DNA of 5,818 nucleotides from JASFTV01 sp050050615 (GTDB lineage Bacteria; Desulfobacterota; DSM-4660; Desulfatiglandales; HGW-15): contig JASFTV010000242.1 in assembly GCA_050050615.1 (NCBI GenBank), positions 1 to 5,818 on the forward strand, in the 5' to 3' direction. The position numbers and the translations under genes are program-made. Shown here one piece after another: positions 1 to 4,669 of the stretch (positions within the stretch are counted from its first letter, which is position 1; each line of letters starts with the position of its first letter). The notes under the pieces are model-generated. The model was not told the DNA's origin. It did not search any database and worked only from the letters and a program-made list of their open reading frames with translations.

Positions 1-204
1 TCTGGCGTAAACGACCATCTCCCGGTGCGTGCGGAACGCCTCATCAGCAAAGGGATGGCAAAAGACAAAACCGGCCTTGGCTTCAGATATTTGCTCGGCT
101 CTTCCATCAGAGGGAAGATGGAGCATACCAAAGAGCTGCGCGTTTTCGTTTTCAAAGAAAAACGCCTCCTCCCGAAGGCTGTCTATTTTTTCATGGGAAC
201 GCAA
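1..204 (-). CDS. Exosortase A-associated hydrolase 2-like protein (N-terminal fragment)
   Basis: This is the first 68 codons of a gene that runs off the left edge. It reads MRSHEKIDSLREEAFFFENE and continues to a GFVFCHPFADEAFRTHRE segment at residues 45-62. That segment is the first beta strand and oxyanion-loop region of an alpha/beta hydrolase. The family hallmark is a PFA[DE]E-type motif followed by basic residues, as in the exosortase A system-associated hydrolase 2 proteins. An in-frame TGA lies two codons before the proposed start (209-207), so translation must begin at the TTG at 204-202 or later. GGTGAG six bases upstream supports the TTG. The gap to the preceding hydrolase 1-like gene is only 7 bases, which implies co-transcription and probably translational coupling. 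Catalytic Ser/Cys, Asp and His lie outside the window and the substrate is unknown. The family call rests on one motif plus the neighbour. Confidence 0.72.
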   Translation of the reverse strand, partial: MRSHEKIDSLREEAFFFENENAQLFGMLHLPSDGRAEQISEAKAGFVFCHPFADEAFRTHREMVVYAR

Positions 205-210
205 TTTTCA

Positions 211-216
211 CTCACC
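211..216 (-). promoter_or_regulatory. Ribosome binding site GGTGAG for the TTG-started hydrolase 2-like gene
   Basis: GGTGAG on the minus strand sits six bases (TGAAAA) upstream of the TTG at 204-202. It overlaps the TGA stop of the upstream hydrolase (214-212). This site decides the start, because no ATG or GTG is available between the in-frame stop and residue 27 (GGT ATG CTC). Confidence 0.55.
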
Positions 217-1123
217 GACGAATCCCCGTCCATGGAGGGGGATGGTTTGAATGGGTTGCCTGGTTCACGGCCCACGCCACGCTTTTCTCAATAGCCCTTT
301 TCTCGTATTCCACTGAAGAGAAATTGTGATCAGCCCCTTCAATGACGGAAAGCTCGATGGGAATGCCTTTCAGGTGATCACGCCACACCGGATGGCCGAA
401 AAGCTCCGCTTCAAAGTTACTGAAAATAGGATCTGCCGTGGCAAAGATGAAAGCGGTTGGTTTTGATGCCCTTGCAAAGCTCTCTGGAAGAGATCGCATA
501 TATGGCACAGCCGACTCTTCAAAACTCTTGTCGAACTGGCTTGGGAAAAAGGCCCTCATGAAAAGCCTCTTCACATTGGGTGCACCCTTTCGGATGTAGT
601 AGATCGGCGAAGCTGAAAAGATTTTGCGCCAAAAGGAGAAAGTCAATAGCTTGCGGTAAACGGTCTTAAACTCCCCTTTGTAGCTGGCTATCTCCAATTT
701 GTAAAAGAGGTTACAAAGGACAAGGGAGTCAATGACCTCAGGGCGTTTTGCAGCGCAATGGATGGCCAGCACCGCCCCGCCGCAAAGGCCCCAGAGAATG
801 AGTTTTTCCAGGCCAAAGGAATCGTGGAAGAACGCCATGGCGCGCAGAGCATCAGAAAACCACTCTTCCACGGTTTGCTCTTCTGGACCTTCGCTGTCGC
901 CATATCCCCTGTTGTCATAGCGCAGGACGTAGAAGCCTTCCGCACAGAGAGCCCGGGCCACCTTAACATAAAACTTATGGGGTCCCCTGCGCGCCTGTCG
1001 CCCTGAATGGAGAATCAGAACCCCGATCTTTCGCTTGAAAGTGTCAGGTACGGCCTCCGGCTCGTGTGCGATGCCATACATCTTCTGGCCGGCATTGCCA
1101 ATAGTTACAACCCTTTCCATCAT
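212..1123 (-). CDS. Exosortase A-associated hydrolase 1-like alpha/beta hydrolase
   Basis: A 303-residue alpha/beta hydrolase without a signal peptide, so presumably cytoplasmic. Residues 33-41 (IGVLILHSG) form the early core strand with the oxyanion region. Residues 67-78 (LRYDNRGYGDSE) are the typical R-x-D-x-R-G-x-G-x-S turn. The nucleophile elbow at 112-116 is GLCGG, so the predicted nucleophile is Cys114 rather than Ser. Asp231 (ATADPIF) and His266 (GADHNFS) fit as acid and base. As I recall the family, hydrolase 1 proteins also carry a Cys elbow, which favours this assignment over a generic serine esterase. A more upstream TTG at 1150 is in frame, but the ATG at 1123-1121 has GGGA eight bases upstream; the next codon is also ATG (1120). 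The gene follows the glycosidase gene by 40 bases and precedes the hydrolase 2-like gene by 7. Substrate unknown; the pair is known mainly by association with exosortase/EPS loci. Confidence 0.8.
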   Translation of the reverse strand: MMERVVTIGNAGQKMYGIAHEPEAVPDTFKRKIGVLILHSGRQARRGPHKFYVKVARALCAEGFYVLRYDNRGYGDSEGPEEQTVEEWFSDALRAMAFFHDSFGLEKLILWGLCGGAVLAIHCAAKRPEVIDSLVLCNLFYKLEIASYKGEFKTVYRKLLTFSFWRKIFSASPIYYIRKGAPNVKRLFMRAFFPSQFDKSFEESAVPYMRSLPESFARASKPTAFIFATADPIFSNFEAELFGHPVWRDHLKGIPIELSVIEGADHNFSSVEYEKRAIEKSVAWAVNQATHSNHPPPWTGIRR

Positions 1124-1132
1124 TCCATCATT
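1117..1132 (-). repeat. Tandem 8-base repeat across the hydrolase 1 start codon
   Basis: Two perfect copies of AATGATGG (minus strand), with a degraded third copy upstream to about 1140, span the ribosome-binding and start region. Each unit contains an ATG. The unit is not a multiple of three, so gain or loss of one copy would change which ATG is in frame with the ribosome site. Possibly coincidental. Confidence 0.5.
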
Positions 1133-1163
1133 CCCATCGTTAATTCTCAACGATCCCGGGATC

Positions 1164-2462
1164 TCATCTCACTGGATTCAGCTCCTGAATCTTTTTCCAG
1201 GCGGGTCGGGGCCTGCCGCTGGAGTCCGCAAGGCCCATGACGCCGAAGTAGGACTCTGCTCGGTCACGCAACAGGATCCAGAATATCCTTTCAACACCGA
1301 GTTCAGAAGCTTGAGCCACCGCCTCTTCGATCCATTGGGCCTGTTTCTCCGGGGAACTCTCGTCGGTGCGGCCTCGAGCCTGCGTGGTGCGGCTCACATA
1401 CCCGGCCTCCGTAATCCATACGGGCTTACCAGCCACGCCGGCTTGTCTCATCAGGTCGTAGATGTGCTCCTGGTAACTGCGGAAGGTGAACCCGTTTACG
1501 GTGCGTCCACTCGGAAAGTAGTAGTTGTGCACGCTGACCACGTCGAAAGCCTTGGTCGGGAGATAGTAGCGGAGCCAGTCGTCGTGATACGTCTTGAATT
1601 GAGGATATTCCGGACCCGGAAAGGTGCGGGTGATGCCGCACGGCATGGCTGCTGCGAGCACCGTGGCCTTGGGATCCACACGCTTTATCGTTTGATAGCT
1701 GACCTTCAGCAATTCGGCGTATTCCTCCTTCGTCCCCTGCCAAAAGGCGGGTGCGCTCACCTCGTTTTCGATTTCGTAGTGAACCCCTCGACCTCGATAG
1801 CGAGTTGCCAAAGCCTCTACGAAACGTTCCCACTGCCTAATATCCCGCGGCATGGCTGAGCTGTAATAGACGCCGGTTTTCTTCGCCTCTGTCTTTATGC
1901 CCCATTTAGAAATGGAACGAATGACCAAAATCACCTCAATCCCCTGACTCCGCAAGGTATCTATGATGGTATCGAGCTGGTTCCATTGAAACTGTCCTTC
2001 GCTCGGCTCCACATACTGCCAGGGCATGGGAGATCTCACAGCGACAAAGCCCAGCTCGTTGATCTCATTCTTATCCTGCTCAAATTCGCGTGGGGTCGTA
2101 CACAGTCCAAACTGTACAGTCGACCGAGCTGCATAAGTTTTGGTAGCAGGTGGCGATGCTTTTGGTTGGGGGGCAGGCGCAGCCTGCGGACGTGGGCTTG
2201 GAGTCCCATAGAACTCCTCCCTCGTGAGCACGCCGTCACCGTTAGAATCGAGCATATCGAATTTCTCCTTGGCTCCCCGGAACTCTCTTTGAGAGAGGAC
2301 GCCGTCTCTATTCCTGTCCATAAGTCTGAATCTTATTGCGAATCCACGCCTTAACTGTGCATATTGCTCACCAGAGGATGATTCCCCTGATGCCAAGCAG
2401 GACGAAGCAACAGTGAAAATGGCGATGATCGTAACAAGAAGAAAAGATAAACGTCCTGACAT
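1164..2462 (-). CDS. Secreted EF-hand plus clan GH-A glycoside hydrolase protein
   Basis: A 432-residue exported protein. Residues 1-24 are a signal peptide: a basic start (MSGR), a hydrophobic core and CLA before SGES. Two canonical EF-hand loops follow, DRNRDGVLSQRE at 49-60 and DSNGDGVLTREE at 72-83, each with acid or Asn at positions 1, 3 and 5 and Glu at 12. A Pro/Ala-rich linker (88-107) leads to a TIM-barrel domain from about 115 to the end. In that domain N233-E234 (in YEIENE) fits the acid/base at the end of strand 4, and Glu352 (VWITEAG) fits the nucleophile at the end of strand 7. These are clan GH-A landmarks, as in GH5, GH39 and similar beta-glycosidases; the exact family and sugar are not readable. 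It likely trims or degrades a polysaccharide outside the cytoplasmic membrane. The start is fixed by GGAGGA six bases before the ATG at 2462; upstream in-frame ATGs at 2525 and 2513 lack this. It lies 40 bases ahead of the hydrolase 1-like gene, so the two are probably co-transcribed. Confidence 0.87.
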   Translation of the reverse strand: MSGRLSFLLVTIIAIFTVASSCLASGESSSGEQYAQLRRGFAIRFRLMDRNRDGVLSQREFRGAKEKFDMLDSNGDGVLTREEFYGTPSPRPQAAPAPQPKASPPATKTYAARSTVQFGLCTTPREFEQDKNEINELGFVAVRSPMPWQYVEPSEGQFQWNQLDTIIDTLRSQGIEVILVIRSISKWGIKTEAKKTGVYYSSAMPRDIRQWERFVEALATRYRGRGVHYEIENEVSAPAFWQGTKEEYAELLKVSYQTIKRVDPKATVLAAAMPCGITRTFPGPEYPQFKTYHDDWLRYYLPTKAFDVVSVHNYYFPSGRTVNGFTFRSYQEHIYDLMRQAGVAGKPVWITEAGYVSRTTQARGRTDESSPEKQAQWIEEAVAQASELGVERIFWILLRDRAESYFGVMGLADSSGRPRPAWKKIQELNPVR

Positions 2463-2468
2463 GATTCT

Positions 2469-2474
2469 TCCTCC
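2469..2474 (-). promoter_or_regulatory. Strong ribosome binding site GGAGGA of the EF-hand glycosidase
   Basis: GGAGGA lies six bases before the ATG at 2462-2460. It settles the start in favour of the Met directly ahead of the signal peptide, and removes 21 residues from the longest possible reading frame. Confidence 0.8.
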
Positions 2475-2567
2475 ATATGACCGTTTTACTAAGAAACGTA
2501 TAAGAGTTTTCATGGTAATGAGCACGGGTCATGGACTCTTTTCTTTTGTTCCGAGTCTCACGGGCTC

Positions 2568-2590
2568 GCCCGCCATGGATCTTGGCGGGC
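2568..2590. repeat. GC-rich hairpin GCCCGCCA / TGGCGGGC
   Basis: A perfect 8-base inverted repeat with a 7-base spacer (TGGATCT). There is no T-run on either side, so it is not a standard intrinsic terminator. Just beyond it, GGCAGGCCTCC (2587-2597) can pair imperfectly with GGAGGCCCTGCC (2627-2638), so the hairpin sits beside a second GC-rich foldback. It resembles dispersed intergenic palindromes of the REP type, but copy number cannot be judged from one window. Confidence 0.6.
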
Positions 2591-2654
2591 AGGCCTCCCC
2601 TCTCCGAGGCGTAGGCTCTACGAGCTGGAGGCCCTGCCTGCTCCCCTCGACTTT

Positions 2655-2797
2655 GAGGCCGTGTCACAATTCCCTTTTTGGCCTCATTTGTCATTTCGAC
2701 CCCCGTGCACACGGGGGGAGAAATCTTAAATTTCTAGCCGCTTGCAGCTCTTAGATTCCTCGGCTGTCGCCTCGGAATGACATTATGACACAGCCTC
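2655..2797. repeat. Nested intergenic foldback element (MITE/REP-like), 143 bases
   Basis: The outer arms GAGGCCGTGTCACAA (2655-2669) and TTATGACACAGCCTC (2783-2797) are inverted over 15 bases with two C/A mismatches. Inner arms pair at 2689-2699 and 2772-2782 over 11 bases, with one T/G pair. A third hairpin, CCCCCGTG-CA-CACGGGGG (2700-2717), lies inside. The texture (TCATTTCGAC, AGAAATCTTAA, AGATTCCTCGG, GGAATGACA) resembles dispersed non-coding palindromes I know from many Gram-negative genomes, where they are often mis-annotated as short proteins. No transposase and no clear target duplication are visible. It lies between the ligase-like gene and the glycosidase gene. Confidence 0.7.
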
Positions 2798-2854
2798 TTT
2801 GGGCCGGGGAGCCCTGGAACGAAAGAAAAGCCTTCCTGTGCCCAACGAATCGGC

Positions 2855-4300
2855 TCAGCGGCCTCTGTCACCCCCTGCCTCCAGCAAGATGTTATCTCCT
2901 GTGTCCAGCAAGAAATGTGGGACATGCTCAGCCTGCCGTGGCTCGGGGGCCAGGCGGGAAATGGCCACAGCGAGTGCCAGGCAGACCCAGAAGACTCGGT
3001 TTTCAATGAACTTACCATAGGTCAGCCAGCCTATGCCTTGGGCGATCAGCGCGGCAATCACCCCCCTCAGAAGGTCCTTTAAAGACGGGTCTCCAACCTC
3101 CCGCCTTGTTTGCCAAAGGAACTTGGCCATACGGATAAAGAGCCAGGCAAATACCAGAAATCCCAGAAAACCGAGGAGAAGCAACATTTCCAGGTAGAGG
3201 CAGTGTAAGACCGTAGGGTGGCCAAGTTCAACAGGGACATATTTGGTCAATCGATCCGTCAAGCTCCCAATGCCTATGCCTATGATGGGGAAACGGACAA
3301 ACAGTTCCCACGCCGCACTCCAGAGTGCAACCCGGTACCTCACCCCCGTATCGGACATGGGATCTTCGATGAGCTGAATGAAACGGGCCATAGAGTCCTG
3401 AGCCAGCTCTATGACACCCACATTTAGCACGACAGCCCATGCAGCGAACACAACCAAAGCTGCAACACCGAGTGACGGGAGTAATCTCAAGGGCTTTCGC
3501 AAGGAGGGCGAAGCCAGGACGATGTACAGAATGGCCCCGGCAAAACCCAGAATAGGACCTCGCGATCCCGTTGCGATCAAGGCAGAGGCGCAGGCGGCTG
3601 TGAGGACAAAGGCGGTCACTCTGGGCCAAATCCCTCTCAAGGCAAGAATAAATCCGATTCCAAGAAAAGAGGGGTAATTCAGCAACTCGCCTGTGACGAG
3701 GCTGTTTGCAGCAAAGTCTGAAGCACCGCGCGCACTCGAAGCCAGGGAATCGTACACCGTGGTTCCGGCCAAAAATGTACCCGCCAGGAGCCAGGCCCAG
3801 AAAACAAGGATGAGGTCCTTTTTTGTCTTGATCAGATCACTGGACATGTAGAAAAGAATGATCGCATAGATCAACTGGAGAAGCTTGGAAATCGAAGAGG
3901 GCAGGTCCGTGCTCCACAAAATTGAAAGTACAACAAAAGAGGAAAAAAGCAGGAGCGGCAGTTCAAAGCCTGTCTTCCGAAGCGGCAGCCCTTCTTTTTT
4001 TATGAAGCAGGCTGAAAAGATCCAGCCCAGGAAGACGGGGAGTGCAATCACATCAGCGACTCTGATGACGGCACCACCGAACTCGAGGAGCGCATACTCC
4101 TCACTTTGAAGCGGTAATGTCAACGTGAAAAAAAGATATCCCCAGAACGGCCTGAACAGGAAAGTGATCAGAAGCCCTGCGCCTATGATGCCTATTGGGG
4201 CGTATATAGAAGAATCCTCGAAGTTAAGGACGAAAATGCTCCCCGCGGCTGCTGCGCTGGCAGTCATGATGAGGAGAAATATCCAAACAGCTTTTTTCAT
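2855..4300 (-). CDS. O-antigen ligase/polymerase (Wzy_C/WaaL-like) membrane protein
   Basis: A 481-residue integral membrane protein with roughly 11-13 hydrophobic segments, the first at residues 4-25. Its closest landmarks are those of the O-antigen ligase/polymerase superfamily. They are a SRGP motif (S246-R247-G248) in the middle of the protein, a hydrophilic, probably periplasmic loop at about 297-365 containing R321 and R323, GIGIGS at 341-346, and H366 followed by Y369-L370-E371 with a GFLGFLVF helix. Conserved Arg and His in these places are what WaaL-type ligases need. Members transfer or polymerise undecaprenyl-linked glycan on the periplasmic side; ligase cannot be told from polymerase by sequence alone. 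The C-terminal tail from about 452 is hydrophilic. An in-frame TTG at 4321 is possible, but the ATG at 4300 has GGAAA nearby upstream and leads with MKKAVW. It is flanked by two repeat-bearing spacers, so it may be its own transcription unit. Confidence 0.88.
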   Translation of the reverse strand: MKKAVWIFLLIMTASAAAAGSIFVLNFEDSSIYAPIGIIGAGLLITFLFRPFWGYLFFTLTLPLQSEEYALLEFGGAVIRVADVIALPVFLGWIFSACFIKKEGLPLRKTGFELPLLLFSSFVVLSILWSTDLPSSISKLLQLIYAIILFYMSSDLIKTKKDLILVFWAWLLAGTFLAGTTVYDSLASSARGASDFAANSLVTGELLNYPSFLGIGFILALRGIWPRVTAFVLTAACASALIATGSRGPILGFAGAILYIVLASPSLRKPLRLLPSLGVAALVVFAAWAVVLNVGVIELAQDSMARFIQLIEDPMSDTGVRYRVALWSAAWELFVRFPIIGIGIGSLTDRLTKYVPVELGHPTVLHCLYLEMLLLLGFLGFLVFAWLFIRMAKFLWQTRREVGDPSLKDLLRGVIAALIAQGIGWLTYGKFIENRVFWVCLALAVAISRLAPEPRQAEHVPHFLLDTGDNILLEAGGDRGR

Positions 4301-4324
4301 CCCAATTTCCAAAAATCTCAACCT

Positions 4325-4353
4325 AATATAAAATCGTTCAGGAGTGCTGTTGT
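4325..4353 (-). promoter_or_regulatory. Candidate promoter of the ligase-like gene
   Basis: On the minus strand TATATT (4330-4325) matches the sigma-70 -10 consensus at five of six bases. It is preceded, 17 bases away, by ACAACA (4353-4348), only a three-of-six match for the -35 box. A start site near 4318 would give a leader of about 20 bases before the ATG at 4300. Its place downstream of a probable terminator makes a promoter here sensible, but the match alone is weak. Confidence 0.3.
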
Positions 4354-4424
4354 GGCACGAAGTCTTACGGGTGATTCATTCTAATTTCAAAGCAGGCCAT
4401 GACCTTTTCGAAAGGGGATATCTC

Positions 4425-4453
4425 AAAAAAAATCCCACTGGACCGTGCAGTGG
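4425..4453 (-). terminator. Probable intrinsic terminator after the phosphodiesterase gene
   Basis: On the minus strand CCACTG (4453-4448), a 7-base loop and CAGTGG (4440-4435) form a 6-base stem. It is followed after GA by eight T residues (4432-4425). The long 18-base inner stem of the nested repeat stands directly upstream and could stack on it. It would end transcripts coming from the phosphodiesterase gene. The stem is short, so efficiency is uncertain. Confidence 0.5.
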
Positions 4454-4558
4454 CCGGAAATTCGGGGTTTACGCCCGGAAACACCTGGGAATCTCCCGCG
4501 AACAGGTTAAACCCCGAATTTCCGGTCACCGCCCAAGAGCAAAATAGATATCCCCTTG

Positions 4559-4589
4559 CCTCCGGCCCTGAGGGCCTACAGCCCGGAGG
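4559..4589. repeat. Side hairpin CCTCCGG / CCGGAGG within the nested repeat
   Basis: A perfect 7-base inverted repeat (4559-4565 and 4583-4589) encloses a second inverted repeat, GGCCCT-G-AGGGCC (4564-4576). It occupies the right shoulder between the outer and middle arms, where the left shoulder has only two bases, so the parent structure is asymmetric. Confidence 0.6.
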
Positions 4590-4669
4590 GAGAAAAGCGT
4601 CACGGCCTGCTAAACACAAAAGAGCTTCAAACCCAGTCCATGCCGACACTTTTGAGCGTTACTCATTCA

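Larger units (their letters stand above)
2463..2854. other. Repeat-rich 392-base spacer, no gene seen
   Basis: The spacer between the ligase-like stop and the glycosidase start holds a nested foldback element (2655-2797), a GC-rich hairpin (2568-2590) and a small hairpin CGTAG-GCT-CTACG (2610-2622). Open frames on both strands here are short, rich in Arg/Gly/Pro, and are read straight through the palindromes, so I do not call them genes. I see no T-run after a hairpin on the minus strand and no convincing -10/-35 pair for the glycosidase gene. That leaves open whether it is read through from the ligase gene. Confidence 0.7.
4391..4611. repeat. Large three-tier nested inverted repeat (about 220 bases)
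   Basis: Three concentric pairs of arms share one centre region. The outer pair is 4391-4409 with 4592-4611: 18 of 19 positions pair, with one A/C mismatch and one bulged base at 4598. The middle pair is 4412-4423 with 4546-4557 (AAGGGGATATCT / AGATATCCCCTT, 12 of 12). The inner pair is 4454-4471 with 4508-4525 (CCGGAAATTCGGGGTTTA and its exact complement, 18 of 18), extendable to 4450 and 4529 with one G/T pair. The apex (4472-4507) holds a small ACCTG/CAGGT stem and GGGA-ATC-TCCC. Side hairpins sit in the left and right shoulders (4435-4453 and 4559-4589). No coding sense is evident. It could be a MITE-like mobile palindrome, a dispersed repeat, or a structured RNA in the spacer. Confidence 0.85.
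4301..4669. other. 369-base spacer dominated by a nested inverted repeat, no gene seen
   Basis: This spacer lies between the phosphodiesterase stop and the ligase-like start. About 220 of its bases belong to the nested foldback at 4391-4611. The rest holds the candidate promoter (4325-4353) and 58 bases after the phosphodiesterase stop in which I see nothing. A minus-strand frame of 94 codons (4649-4365) crosses the whole palindrome, has no good ribosome site and shows no recognisable domain, so it is not called. Confidence 0.75.

Noticed and set aside
1035..1859. 274-codon plus-strand open frame
   Set aside because: It is antisense to the glycosidase, whose signal peptide, EF-hands and catalytic Glu residues are clear; the antisense protein has no recognisable features.
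2391..2405. Lipoprotein lipobox at Cys22 of the glycosidase (VASSC)
   Set aside because: Position -3 is Ala where Leu/Val/Ile is usual, and CLA-SGES two residues later fits ordinary signal peptidase I cleavage better; not excluded.
2368..2712. 114-codon minus-strand frame covering the start of the glycosidase and the repeat spacer
   Set aside because: It overlaps the well-supported glycosidase start and signal peptide in another frame, and its Arg/Gly/Pro-rich content comes from GC-rich hairpins.
4353..4370. Sigma-54-like TGGCACG with a downstream TTAC on the plus strand
   Set aside because: The -12 part does not match TTGC at the required spacing, and it points away from the minus-strand genes.
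2655..4611. Idea that mismatches in both foldbacks become G-U pairs only in minus-strand RNA, proving RNA function
   Set aside because: Counting the mismatched positions gives about three favouring the minus strand and two favouring the plus strand, so there is no real bias.
4386..4630. TTCAA direct repeats flanking the nested palindrome as a target-site duplication
   Set aside because: The left copy abuts the arm but the right copy lies 14 bases beyond the other arm, so they do not bracket the element as a duplication should.
4365..4649. 94-codon minus-strand reading frame through the large nested repeat
   Set aside because: It reads straight through all three palindrome tiers, has no good ribosome site and shows no domain; more likely a chance frame in a repeat.
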